From the NCBI GenBank assembly GCA_963169045.1, contig CAUJDF010000071.1, forward strand, positions 1-64,000: 64,000 nucleotides of DNA. The letters are read 5' to 3'. This document shows positions 16,056-25,045 of the stretch, piece by piece. The stretch comes from Myxococcota bacterium. Its GTDB lineage: Bacteria > Myxococcota_A > Bradymonadia > UBA7976 > UBA1532. The translations under genes were made by a program, and so were the position numbers. How positions within the stretch are numbered: position 1 is the stretch's first letter; the number at the start of each line of letters is the position of its first letter. The notes under the pieces are model-generated. The model saw only the letters and a list, made by a program, of their open reading frames with translations. It had not been told where the DNA came from and made no database searches.

Positions 16056-19000
16056 TCAGGGGCCGGCGCGCAGCTGCACGCGCTCGGCGGCGTCCACGCG
16101 GCGCGCCCAGTCGGCGAAGCGCAGGTAGGCCTCGGGGTCGATGGCGCCGCCGGCGATCTGCAGGTGTGACGTGAAGCGGACGCGGTCCTCGCCGGGCTCG
16201 ACGGCGAGCACGTAGCGGTGGCGGGCTTCGGCGTAGCGGCCGGGGCGCGGCGTCACGTGGAGCGGGCGCTCGCTCGTGACGGTGACGGTGACGCGGGTGT
16301 CTGTCGGCAGCTCGATGAGCAGCGGGGTCTGTCGCTCGGGCAGCGCGGCCCAGGTGCGGCCGGGCGAGGCCGGGAACAGACCGAGGTCGAGGCGGTCGCC
16401 GGCCCTGGCTTCGAAGCGATAGCGCAGCGTGAGCGGACCGTCGGGGTCCTGCTGGCCGACCGGGTCGTCGAAGGACGTGACCTTCGCCGCGCCCACGACC
16501 GGCACCAACAGACGCTCCATGAGGCTGGCGCGCAGATTGGGATCCAGGCGAGACAGATAGGTGCCGATGACGATGGCTTCCTGGCCCTCGATGTGATCGA
16601 CGACGGTGCCTTCGATCACGCCGTCGGCGCGCCAGCGCAAGTCGAGCTCGACGGCGCGGGCGTCCGCGACGGCGCGGGTCGTGGGCAGCGGCTCGACGTC
16701 GCCGGCGGGCGGCCAGAGGGGGACGGCGTCGCCGCCGAGCATCGACGCGCCGAGGAAGCCGGGCGGGGCGCGGTCCGGGCCGGGGTCGAGCCACCAGGCG
16801 TCGGCGCCCGCGCCGAAGCGGATCAGCGGGTACGGGTAGTCGGCCACCTGCGCGAAGGGGCCCTCCGGGTCGTGGACGGCGGGGCGCGCGAGCAGCAGCG
16901 TGTGCTCGATCTCGGCGGTCTCGAGCGCGGCGGAGAGGACGAGCGCGCGGTTGCCGTGGCCGCTCTCGAGCATGGCCGGGGCGTCGTCCTCGACGAGGCC
17001 CACCTGGTCGTCGACGCGCTCCCGGACGGCGCGGGCGAGGCGCAGGGCGCGCGTGCGGTCGTCGCCTTCGCCGGCGGTGGCGTGCACCCACGACTCGAAG
17101 CGCGCCGTCCGGCGGCGACGGAAGAGCGTGCGGTCGCGCACATAGTCGAGGTCGTCGGCGAGCGTCGTGCCGCGGCCGGCGCGCACCGACGGCAGCCAGT
17201 GCGTCGCCGGGGCGGGGTCCGGCTCGCGGGCGAACAGCGCGACCTGGCGGACGTCGAAGCGCAGGCCCGCGCGGCCGGCGAGCGTGATCGCCGACGGGGC
17301 GGGCGCGCCGGCGAGCGTCTGCACGACCGGCGGCTTGTCGTCGGGCGAGAACACCTCGAAGCGCTGCCGGAAGATGGGCAGCTCGGTGCTGCGGAACCAG
17401 ATGCGCGGCGTCAGGAAGCCGCGGTCGTAGAGGTAGCCGTTGTCGCCGCCCTTCAGGTAGACGGCGACGACGTAGTCGCCGGCGGCGAGGTCCGGCATCG
17501 AGACGGTCTCCTTCTCGGGCGACTCCTCGGCGTAGAGCAGGCGGCCGTCGGCCTTGCGCGTGTAGAGCGCGACGGTGCGGACGCCGTCGGGCAGGCCGAT
17601 CTCGCCGAACGTCTCCGCGGCCTCGCGCGAGCGGATCGCCAGGATCTCGTGCACCCGGCGCAGGCTGCGGCCATCGGCGTAGTACAGGATCGCGGTGTGC
17701 TCGAGCACGCGGACGGCGGGGCCAGGGAGCGGCGGCTCGCTCTCGAACGCGGCGATCACCTGCTCGGTGTCGAGCGCGAGCGTCGCGAACGGGGACCACT
17801 CCGGCCAGGCCGCGACGAGCTCGATGCCTTCGCGCGAGGTGGGATGGCGACCGACGAGGCCGCGCAGGGCGTCGGCGAGCTTCGCGGGGTCGCGGGCGCC
17901 GGCGAGGTCGGCGGCGCGGAGCTGCCAGTGCGTGTCCGCGTCCTTCTCGAGCGCGGCGAGCGCCTCGTCCGTGCGGCCGAGCGCGAGCAGTGCGCGGGCG
18001 CGGGCGCGGCGGGCGCGGCGCTCGTCCCAGTGCGCGCCGCATGCCGGGGCGGCGGCCGCGCCGACGCTCGTCGCCGCGGGGCCCGGTGCCGCGCCGGGCC
18101 CGTCGCCGGCGGGCGCCGCGTCGGCGCTGCAGGCGTCGAGGCGCTGCAGCGCGTCGCCGGCGCGGCCGAGGTCGAGCAGCAGCTCGACCGCGTCGATCGG
18201 CTTGTCGCAGCCGACGTACACGTCGACCAGGCTGGCGCGGCCGCGCGCGTCTTCGCGGGCCTGCAGCCACGCGTCCTGCTCGTCGAGGAGGCGGCACGGA
18301 TCCGGCGCGGTGCGCAGGGCGGCGGCGAGCGCGTCGCCGGCGTCGTCGCGCCACCCCGAGTCCAGATCGAGGCGGAAGCGCTCCTGGTGCGCCACGTGGG
18401 CGTCGGGCGCGAGCGCGGCGAGCGCGTCGAGGTGGGCGCGGGCGGCGGCGACGTCGCCGGCGGCGCGGTCGATGCGCGCGAGCTCGAGATGCGCGAGGGC
18501 CGGGGCGAGCGGGCGCGCCGCGTTCCAGCCGGCGCGGGCGAGGTCGCGTGCGGCGCCGGCGGGCAGCCCCGTGTCGGCGGCGGCGAGCCGCGCGCGCATC
18601 GATGCGTAGCCCGGGGTGTCCGGCGCGCCGTCGATCAGCGCGTGCGCCGTCTCGGTGTCGCCGTCGAGCAGCGCCGCCTCGGCGCGAATGGCGGCGGCGA
18701 CGCGATCCCCCGGGTCGACGCCGCCGGGCGTGGGCGTCGTCCAGCGCCAGAGGCGCGGCAGCTCCGGCGCCGCCCAGACCGTGACCAGCGGCCCCCGGCC
18801 GGGCGCGTCGAAGCGCAGGGTCCCGGGCGCGACGCGGTCCAGCGCGGTGGCGAGGACGACGCGTTCGCCGCGCCAGGCGATCATCGGGCCGCCGACGCGG
18901 GCCTCCAGCGACGCCGGCCCATCGGGCAGCGGCCAGACGGTGAGCACGAGGCCGTCGCGGTCCGGCGCCGGCGGCGTCGCCGCAAGCGGCCTCAGCTCGC

Positions 19001-19769
19001 CGAGGACGCGGACGTTTTCGCCTTCGATCACGGGACCTTTGCCGAGCAGCCGCCGCAGGTCGAGGTACGGCAGGAACGAGACGCGGACCGTGTACGCTTG
19101 CGCCTGCACGGGGACCCGCGTCTCGGTCCCGAGGACGCGGGCGAGGCGCGCCGCGCCCTCGGGGAGCTCGTCGGCGGCCTCCTGGGCCCAGAGCCGGGCG
19201 ACGACGCCGGTCCACGCGGGGGCGGCGGCGGACGACGCGCCGGAGGCGTCCGCGTCGAGCCGCGCCCGGTCCCGACCGGACGCGACGGCGCGCGCGGCGG
19301 CGGTCAGCGCGCCGGAGGCGTCGAGCGCGTCACGGGCGAGGCGCGCGGCGCCGAGCGCGGCGAGCGGGTCCCCCGGGACGCGTTCGAAGCTGGCGCGGGC
19401 GGCGGCGGCGTCGCCGGCGAGGTACGCGAGCCACCCGTGGCGGGCGTGGGCGCCGGCCTCGCGCGCGGCGGCGAGATCGTCCTCGAGCGTGCGCGGGGCC
19501 GTGGCGCAGCCGGCCGCGAGCAGGACCGCCGCCAGCAGCGCCCCCCGGCGGAGCGGCCGACGACGGCTCGGCCCGAGCGTCGCGACACGCGGTCCCGAGC
19601 CCGGGCGGGCGCCGCCAGTCGACGCCGGCGCGGCACCAGCCGGCGCCAGCGTCGCCCTGGTCGGCCCACGCGCCGCCCCGGCGGACCCACGCGCGCCCCC
19701 GGCCGGCCCGAAGGCCGCACCTCCGGCAGCGCGCGCACACCGCACGGCGCTCGGGAGCGGGCGGGTCAC
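16056..19769 (-). CDS. giant exported protein with degenerate transglutaminase-like domain
   Basis: 1237 residues from GTG 19769, which overlaps the upstream stop (GTGA). A hydrophobic LLAAVLLAAGC follows a long basic, Gly/Ala-rich lead of about 55 residues, so either the lead is translated or the real start is internal. The middle is a TPR-like array of helices (residues ~250-480). The C-terminal third resembles the DUF3857/transglutaminase region of the neighbour. At the nucleophile position the neighbour has GYGDCKD; here the line reads GHGNRALVLSAALETA, so Cys is absent, and the His strand is changed too, while the LDPG Asp remains. Probably a structural paralogue, not an enzyme. Co-transcribed with the upstream gene. 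Confidence 0.75.
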   Translation of the reverse strand: MTRPLPSAVRCARAAGGAAFGPAGGARGSAGAARGPTRATLAPAGAAPASTGGARPGSGPRVATLGPSRRRPLRRGALLAAVLLAAGCATAPRTLEDDLAAAREAGAHARHGWLAYLAGDAAAARASFERVPGDPLAALGAARLARDALDASGALTAAARAVASGRDRARLDADASGASSAAAPAWTGVVARLWAQEAADELPEGAARLARVLGTETRVPVQAQAYTVRVSFLPYLDLRRLLGKGPVIEGENVRVLGELRPLAATPPAPDRDGLVLTVWPLPDGPASLEARVGGPMIAWRGERVVLATALDRVAPGTLRFDAPGRGPLVTVWAAPELPRLWRWTTPTPGGVDPGDRVAAAIRAEAALLDGDTETAHALIDGAPDTPGYASMRARLAAADTGLPAGAARDLARAGWNAARPLAPALAHLELARIDRAAGDVAAARAHLDALAALAPDAHVAHQERFRLDLDSGWRDDAGDALAAALRTAPDPCRLLDEQDAWLQAREDARGRASLVDVYVGCDKPIDAVELLLDLGRAGDALQRLDACSADAAPAGDGPGAAPGPAATSVGAAAAPACGAHWDERRARRARARALLALGRTDEALAALEKDADTHWQLRAADLAGARDPAKLADALRGLVGRHPTSREGIELVAAWPEWSPFATLALDTEQVIAAFESEPPLPGPAVRVLEHTAILYYADGRSLRRVHEILAIRSREAAETFGEIGLPDGVRTVALYTRKADGRLLYAEESPEKETVSMPDLAAGDYVVAVYLKGGDNGYLYDRGFLTPRIWFRSTELPIFRQRFEVFSPDDKPPVVQTLAGAPAPSAITLAGRAGLRFDVRQVALFAREPDPAPATHWLPSVRAGRGTTLADDLDYVRDRTLFRRRRTARFESWVHATAGEGDDRTRALRLARAVRERVDDQVGLVEDDAPAMLESGHGNRALVLSAALETAEIEHTLLLARPAVHDPEGPFAQVADYPYPLIRFGAGADAWWLDPGPDRAPPGFLGASMLGGDAVPLWPPAGDVEPLPTTRAVADARAVELDLRWRADGVIEGTVVDHIEGQEAIVIGTYLSRLDPNLRASLMERLLVPVVGAAKVTSFDDPVGQQDPDGPLTLRYRFEARAGDRLDLGLFPASPGRTWAALPERQTPLLIELPTDTRVTVTVTSERPLHVTPRPGRYAEARHRYVLAVEPGEDRVRFTSHLQIAGGAIDPEAYLRFADWARRVDAAERVQLRAGP

Positions 19770-22700
19770 GGCCGCACCTCCACGGGGCTCGAGAGGGCGC
19801 GGTCGACGTCGGCGAGCCACGCGCGGAAGGCGGGATAGTCGGCGACGGACACTTCGGAGACCTCGATGTTCACGGACGAGTCCAGCGTCAGGGCGCCGTC
19901 CTGCCGCGCGACCACGAGGCGCGCGCGGCCGAACTTCGAGTCGAGGTGGCGGTCGGCCTCCGCCGGCCCCGCCACGCCGGCGGGGAGGCGCAGCCGCCGC
20001 GACTCCTGGCGCCGAAAGTCGATGCGCAACGGGACGTTGCGGACCGCAGACTGGGCGAAGCGCTCGACGAGGCGCCACGGCGCCACGCCCACGGGGATCG
20101 CAAAACCGCCGCCGCTCCGCGGGAACGCGGGCAGCGTCACGTCGAGGCGCGCGCTCACCGGGTCGAGCGCGGGGGTCAGGCCCGAGAGCGCCGGCGCCGC
20201 CGCGCGCACGCCGGGGAAGCCGTCGGCGAGCAGGCGCTCGAGATACTCGCGGCGCGTGCCCTCCGCCTCGAGGTTGCGGCGGGCGACGGTGGCGAAGTGG
20301 CCGGACGTCTCCCACGTGGCCGTGCCCCGCGCCGTGCCGTCCGGGGCGAGCCGCACGTCGAGCGTCCAGGCGCTCCGGTTGTGCTGGGCGGGCTGCGCCG
20401 GCACCCGCCGCGGGGCCTCGTCGACGCCGACGACGAGGGCCACCGCCTCCTGGTCGGGCGGCGGCAGCGTCCACGGGTCGTTGCGGTCGACGGTCGGGTC
20501 GACGAAGCGCTGCAGCGTCGGCAGGTACACGATGGCGTGGTCGAACACGGCGAAGCTCGCCGGCGCCGGCCCGATCTCGCCCTGGGAGCGCGTGCGCACG
20601 AGCGTCAGGTGCGCCTCGAGGCCGAGCGCGCGCGCCAGCGCGATGAGCAGCGTCGCCTTGTCCTTGCAGTCGCCGTAGCCGCGGGCGAGCACGAGCGACG
20701 GCTGCTCCGGCTTGAAGCTGTGCAGGCCGAGCTCGAGGCCCACGTAGCGGATGCGGTGCGCGACCTCGACGTACAGGCGCTCGATCATCTCCTCGGGCGT
20801 CCGCGCGTCGCCGGCCCAGCGCTTCGCCAGCTCCGTGAGGGCGCGGTCGGGGCGGTCGCGGCCGTCCATCAGCGCGGCGTAGCGGCGGCTGACCTCGGCC
20901 CAGTCGGCCACGGTGCTGACGTGCAGGTGCGCGCGGACGGACGAGGCGCCGGGGCCGTCGCCCTCGAGCGGCGCGGCGGGGACGTCGCGCGCCTCGAAGC
21001 GCAGCCCCTCTTGCGCGACCGCGAGGCCGTTGGCCGTGAGCCGCACGCGCAGCGCCTCCGGGCGCGCGGCGGCCACCTCGACGACGCTGTGGGCGCGCGG
21101 GGCCGCCTCCTGCAGGAACGCGATCTCGCCGTAGTAGCCGGGGAACGCGGGGTCCGCGGCGACGTCGGTCAGGCGCCAGACGACCTCGATCACGTCGCCC
21201 GCCCGCGGCCGCGGGAAGGTGAGCACCTCGGCGAGCAGGTCGTAGTAGAGGCGGTACTGCGGCTCGGACAAGTCGCGGTCGCTGCGTCGCGGCGAGGCCG
21301 GCGGCTCGCCCTGCCGGACGAGGCGCGCCGTCTCGACCTCGAGCCGCTGGCGGCCGGGGACGTACGGCAGCTCCCACTCGCCGTAGCGCCGCGCGCCCTC
21401 CTCGGTGAGCAGGCGGACGACGCGGCGCACGCGGCGCGCGGCGAGGCCGCTCGCGCCGACCTCCGTGCGCGCGTGGTGGTACAGGACGTGGGCCGGCGAT
21501 CCGGCAGGCGAGGCGATCGCGAGCAGCTCTTCGAGCGGCGGTCCGGGCGCCGCCTCCGTCCGCGCGCCGGTGAGCGAGGCGAGGTAGCGCGCGAGGTCGT
21601 CGCGGCCCGGCTCCGCGGCGACGGCCCGGCGCAGCAGCTCCGCCGCCTCCGCGCGATCGCCCTCGTCGGCGGCGAGGCGAGCGAGCGGCTCGAGCACCTG
21701 CGCCTCGTCGGACGCGAGCGCGCGCAACGCCTCGAGCCGCGCGCGGGCGTCCGCGTGGTCACCGGCGCGCATCCGCACCTCGGCCGCCTCGAGCGCGTAC
21801 GCCCAGAGCTCGGGACGCGCGGCCACGACGCGGTCGAGCAGCGCCAGCGCGGCGTCGGTGTCGCCCGCGTCCCGCCGCATCAGCGCGAGCTGGTACAGGT
21901 CGTCGGGCCCGGCCAGCCCCTCGGCGACGAGCGCCTCGAGCTCGGCGCGCTGCTCCGCCCGGCGCTCGCCCGCCCGCAGCGCGCCGAGCAGCGCCCGGCG
22001 CAGCATCGTGACCCGCGGGTGCGCGCGCCGCGCATTTCCCAAGAGATTCGCGGAGGTATGCGGGAGGCCGACGTCCTCGTGCACGATCGCCAGCAGGTAC
22101 GTGGCCGGCAGGAAGTCGGGCGCCTCGGCGAGCAGGCGCTCGAGGATCTCGCGCGCGGCATGCGGGCGGCGCGCGTAGTAGTGCACCCAGGCGGCGTCGA
22201 CGCGCAGGAAGGCGTCGGCGACGACGTCGGCGAGCAGGACCGGCCGCGCCGGAACGTGGGCGGCGCGCACCGCGGCGCGCTGGTCTTCGGGCAGCAGATC
22301 GAGCCACGCCTTCAGCGTGCGCGGGCCCGGATCGACCTCCCAGGCGTTCATCAGGGCCACGCGCGGCCGCGCCTGGTCCGCGTCGGGCAGGCCCGTCCGG
22401 TGGGCGTACGTCGCGAGGTCGCGCAGGCGCTCCGGGTGGGGCGGCTCCTCGTCGGCGGCGGCGATGAACGCCGTCCACAGCGACGCCGGCGGATCGGCGG
22501 CGGGCGGCGGCGGCGCGGGGTCGGGGCACGGCCCCCACGGATCGGGGTGGGCCTCGACGCCGGCGAGCGGGCGTCCCTCGGCGTCGGTGAAGCGCGCGCT
22601 GAACCGCCACGCGCCGCGGCGCTGGCGCACCTCGACCACGAGGCGGTTGTCGCCGGGCCGGAGCGCGACGGGGATGGCCTCCTGGTCGAGCCACGCCGGG

Positions 22701-23302
22701 TGCTCCGCCGGCGCCTTGAACACCTCGTCGCCGTTGAGCCAGACGGTCGCCGCGTCGTCGAAGCCGATCCGCAGCACCGCCGGGCCGCCGGGCGCCGTGA
22801 CGCGCGCGGCGAGCGTGGCCTGCGTCTCGCGCGCGGGGCGCAGGAACGCGTCGAGCCACACCTCCCCCGTCCCGGCGTCGGTCGGATACGGACGCCAGCC
22901 CCCGGGCGCGAGCGTCTCGGTGGGCGCCGGCGCCGGCCCGGTCCGCATCGCGAAGGCGGTGAGCATCCCGAGCGGCCGGACGGCGGCCCGCGCCGTCTCC
23001 GCGTCGAGCCGTTCGAGCGCCAGGCCGCGCAGCAGCCACGCGGCCACCGCGCGGCCGAGCGGCGCGCGCTGCGGATCGGCGGCGGCCGCCTGCAGGCGCC
23101 CCTCGACGAGCCCCGCCGGCAGCCACGGCGAGAGCGCCTCGAGGCGCATGAGCGCCGCGGCGCCGCCGGGCTCGGCACGCCGCGCCGTCGCCTCGTTCGT
23201 GAGGCGGTCCGCCTCCGCCGCGAGCAGATCGGCGCGCGCCGTCCCGCAGAGGAGCAGCGCGAGCAGGAGCGCGGCAGCTTGCGTCGGCCGTGCCCCTGAC
23301 AT
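19766..23302 (-). CDS. exported DUF3857/transglutaminase-like protein with TPRs
   Basis: 1178 residues. The Sec signal (AAALLLALLLCGTARA) is followed by a helical region and a jelly-roll-like domain (residues ~160-250, DDAATVWLNGDEVFKAP). TPR-like repeats fill ~330-590. A DUF3857-type domain (~600-760) comes next, then a transglutaminase core with a complete triad: Cys879 in GYGDCKDKATLL, His922 in FDHAIVYLP and Asp935 in FVDPT. This family is periplasmic and is thought to cleave or cross-link peptide bonds, but physiological substrates are mostly unknown. It heads a two-gene operon with its inactive-looking paralogue. Its ATG at 23302 is only 17 bases from that of the divergent kinase. Confidence 0.82.
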   Translation of the reverse strand: MSGARPTQAAALLLALLLCGTARADLLAAEADRLTNEATARRAEPGGAAALMRLEALSPWLPAGLVEGRLQAAAADPQRAPLGRAVAAWLLRGLALERLDAETARAAVRPLGMLTAFAMRTGPAPAPTETLAPGGWRPYPTDAGTGEVWLDAFLRPARETQATLAARVTAPGGPAVLRIGFDDAATVWLNGDEVFKAPAEHPAWLDQEAIPVALRPGDNRLVVEVRQRRGAWRFSARFTDAEGRPLAGVEAHPDPWGPCPDPAPPPPAADPPASLWTAFIAAADEEPPHPERLRDLATYAHRTGLPDADQARPRVALMNAWEVDPGPRTLKAWLDLLPEDQRAAVRAAHVPARPVLLADVVADAFLRVDAAWVHYYARRPHAAREILERLLAEAPDFLPATYLLAIVHEDVGLPHTSANLLGNARRAHPRVTMLRRALLGALRAGERRAEQRAELEALVAEGLAGPDDLYQLALMRRDAGDTDAALALLDRVVAARPELWAYALEAAEVRMRAGDHADARARLEALRALASDEAQVLEPLARLAADEGDRAEAAELLRRAVAAEPGRDDLARYLASLTGARTEAAPGPPLEELLAIASPAGSPAHVLYHHARTEVGASGLAARRVRRVVRLLTEEGARRYGEWELPYVPGRQRLEVETARLVRQGEPPASPRRSDRDLSEPQYRLYYDLLAEVLTFPRPRAGDVIEVVWRLTDVAADPAFPGYYGEIAFLQEAAPRAHSVVEVAAARPEALRVRLTANGLAVAQEGLRFEARDVPAAPLEGDGPGASSVRAHLHVSTVADWAEVSRRYAALMDGRDRPDRALTELAKRWAGDARTPEEMIERLYVEVAHRIRYVGLELGLHSFKPEQPSLVLARGYGDCKDKATLLIALARALGLEAHLTLVRTRSQGEIGPAPASFAVFDHAIVYLPTLQRFVDPTVDRNDPWTLPPPDQEAVALVVGVDEAPRRVPAQPAQHNRSAWTLDVRLAPDGTARGTATWETSGHFATVARRNLEAEGTRREYLERLLADGFPGVRAAAPALSGLTPALDPVSARLDVTLPAFPRSGGGFAIPVGVAPWRLVERFAQSAVRNVPLRIDFRRQESRRLRLPAGVAGPAEADRHLDSKFGRARLVVARQDGALTLDSSVNIEVSEVSVADYPAFRAWLADVDRALSSPVEVRP

Positions 23303-23319
23303 ACGGTCGCTCTGCCCGC

Positions 23320-24891
23320 ATGGCTCAATGTCCCTCGTGCCGCGCCCGCGTTCCCGACCACGCCGTCCACTGCGTGGAGTGCGGCAAGCCCATGCACCTG
23401 CAGACGCAGCCGGACGTAGGCGGCCCCGCGGCGCGGGCGCGCGCGATGGCCGAGGCGCGGCGGGCGAACGTGACGACGCTGGTGGGCAGCCCTGCGGTGG
23501 CGCCGCCGGTGCCGCGCCCGTCGGAGCCGACGCTGCCGGTGGTCGTGCCGGTGGCGGCGGGGTTCCCGGCCGAGGACACGAAGCCCGAGGCGCCCGACCC
23601 GTCACCGGACCTGCCTCCCGCCGAGCGCAGCATCGACCCCGAGGAGGCCGAGGCCACGCGGCAGGACATGCCGCGGCTGCGCATCGTGCCGGGGGTGGTG
23701 CCGCGGCGGCCCGACGCGCTGCCCCAGGTCGGCGACCGCATCGAGGGCTACGAGGTGCTCGAGGAGGTCGGGCGCGGCGGCATGGGCCGTGTGTACCGCG
23801 CCCGCCACGAGCTCACCGGCCAGGAGGTGGCGCTCAAGATGCTGCTGCCGCGCCTGGCGCCGGACCAGCTGCACCGGGCGCGGTTCGTCAACGAAGCGAA
23901 GGTCCTCGCGAAGCTCGACCACCCCAACCTCGTGCCTCTGCTGGGTTTTCTGGAATCGCACGGCCGCACGTTCATCGTGATGCCCTTCGTGCGCGGCATC
24001 ACGCTCGACCAGATGGTGCGGCGTCAGGGCCGCCTCCCGCAGGACGTCGCCATCGAGCTGTTCGACCAGGTCGGCGCCGGCCTGGGGCACGTGCACTCGC
24101 ACCGCATCGTCCACCGCGATCTGAAGCCGGCGAACGTGATCGTGCGCGGCGACGGCCGGGCGATGCTGACCGACTTCGGCATCGCGCGCGCCATCGGCGC
24201 CGACAAGTTGACGGCGACGGGCATGGTCGTCGGCACCGCCGAGTACCTGGCGCCGGAGCAGGCCGCCGGCGAGTCCCGCGACGATCTGCGCAGCGACGTC
24301 TACGCGCTGGGGGTGCTGCTGTACGAGATGCTCACCGGCCAGGTGCCCTTCCGTCATCCCAACCCGGCCGAGGTGCTGCGCCATCACGTCTCCACTCCGC
24401 CGCCCCCGCCGCGGCTCATCGTGCCCGAAATGCCGCCGGCCCTGGAAGCGGCGCTCCTCAAGGCGCTCGAGAAGGACCCGGACGCGCGCTTCCGGTCGGT
24501 CGCCGAGTTCCGCGACGCGGTGCGCGGCGGCGTCAAGCTGATCAAGGTGCCGGCGCCCGGACCGCCGGCGGACGTCGGTCCCGCGGCGCGGGGGCGCGCG
24601 GCGGCGAGGGCGTCGGCGGAGCCCGTCGTGCCGGTGGCGACGCCGGTGCCGGTCCCCGCGGCACGTCCGGCGCCCGCCGCGCAGCCCACCCCCACCCCCC
24701 GCCCGGCGCCGCGCGCGCAGCCCGAGCCGCGCGCCCCCCGGCCGGCGCCGGTCCCCACGGTGATCACGCACGCGCCGCCGACCACCAAGGAGCTGCTGCG
24801 GCCCGACGACTGGACGACGCGCCTCGCCGGGCTGCTGGCCGTCTGCGCGGGCGTCTGCGGCCTCGCGTGGTGGCTGCTGCGGGTCATCTGA
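23320..24891 (+). CDS. membrane-anchored Ser/Thr protein kinase with zinc ribbon
   Basis: 523 residues. The N-terminus is a four-Cys zinc ribbon (CPSC at 4-7, CVEC at 18-21). After a Pro-rich linker the Hanks-type kinase domain (residues ~142-410) has all key residues: GRGGMG loop (151-156), Lys173, Glu192, HRDLKPAN (265-272), DFG (285-287) and APE (311-313), so it should be active. A long Pro/Ala linker leads to a C-terminal TM helix (TRLAGLLAVCAGVCGLAWWLL), so the kinase faces the cytoplasm with a very short outside tail. ATG 23320 was chosen because it starts the zinc ribbon. Divergence from the transglutaminase operon by 17 bases means the promoters must overlap coding sequence. Confidence 0.92.
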   Translation: MAQCPSCRARVPDHAVHCVECGKPMHLQTQPDVGGPAARARAMAEARRANVTTLVGSPAVAPPVPRPSEPTLPVVVPVAAGFPAEDTKPEAPDPSPDLPPAERSIDPEEAEATRQDMPRLRIVPGVVPRRPDALPQVGDRIEGYEVLEEVGRGGMGRVYRARHELTGQEVALKMLLPRLAPDQLHRARFVNEAKVLAKLDHPNLVPLLGFLESHGRTFIVMPFVRGITLDQMVRRQGRLPQDVAIELFDQVGAGLGHVHSHRIVHRDLKPANVIVRGDGRAMLTDFGIARAIGADKLTATGMVVGTAEYLAPEQAAGESRDDLRSDVYALGVLLYEMLTGQVPFRHPNPAEVLRHHVSTPPPPPRLIVPEMPPALEAALLKALEKDPDARFRSVAEFRDAVRGGVKLIKVPAPGPPADVGPAARGRAAARASAEPVVPVATPVPVPAARPAPAAQPTPTPRPAPRAQPEPRAPRPAPVPTVITHAPPTTKELLRPDDWTTRLAGLLAVCAGVCGLAWWLLRVI

Positions 24892-24912
24892 CGCCTCGAC
24901 CTCGCCGACCCC

Positions 24913-24945
24913 GTCCAGGTTCTGGACACCGTTCCGATTCTGGAC
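24913..24945 (+). promoter_or_regulatory. dyad and extra half-site upstream of radA, probable activator site
   Basis: GTCCAG-gtt-CTGGAC (24913-24927) is a perfect dyad, and a second CTGGAC lies at 24940-24945, inside the direct repeat TTCTGGAC (18-base period). The dyad centre is about 97 bases before the predicted radA transcript start, where a sigma-54 activator would bind. The sequence does not match the rtcR-rtcB dyad, so a different activator is implied. Confidence 0.6.
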
Positions 24946-24990
24946 GCCCGGCACTCGCGCTCGATCCAATCGCGGCGGGTCTCCGCGTGG

Positions 24991-25005
24991 TGGCACGCGC
25001 GTTGC
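24991..25005 (+). promoter_or_regulatory. sigma-54 promoter of radA
   Basis: TGGCACGCGCGTTGC is a perfect match to TGGCACG-N4-TTGC, with GG at 24992-24993 and GC at 25004-25005. The predicted start is near 25017, giving a 29-base leader that contains the GGAGG before the GTG at 25046. Confidence 0.8.
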
Positions 25006-25045
25006 GCAGATGCTACGCACCCCGCGGAGCGCACCGGAGGCCGAA

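Noticed and set aside
16218-23299. Very long open frames on the plus strand
   Set aside because: They are opposite the two giant exported proteins and show only Arg/Gly/Ala-rich filler.
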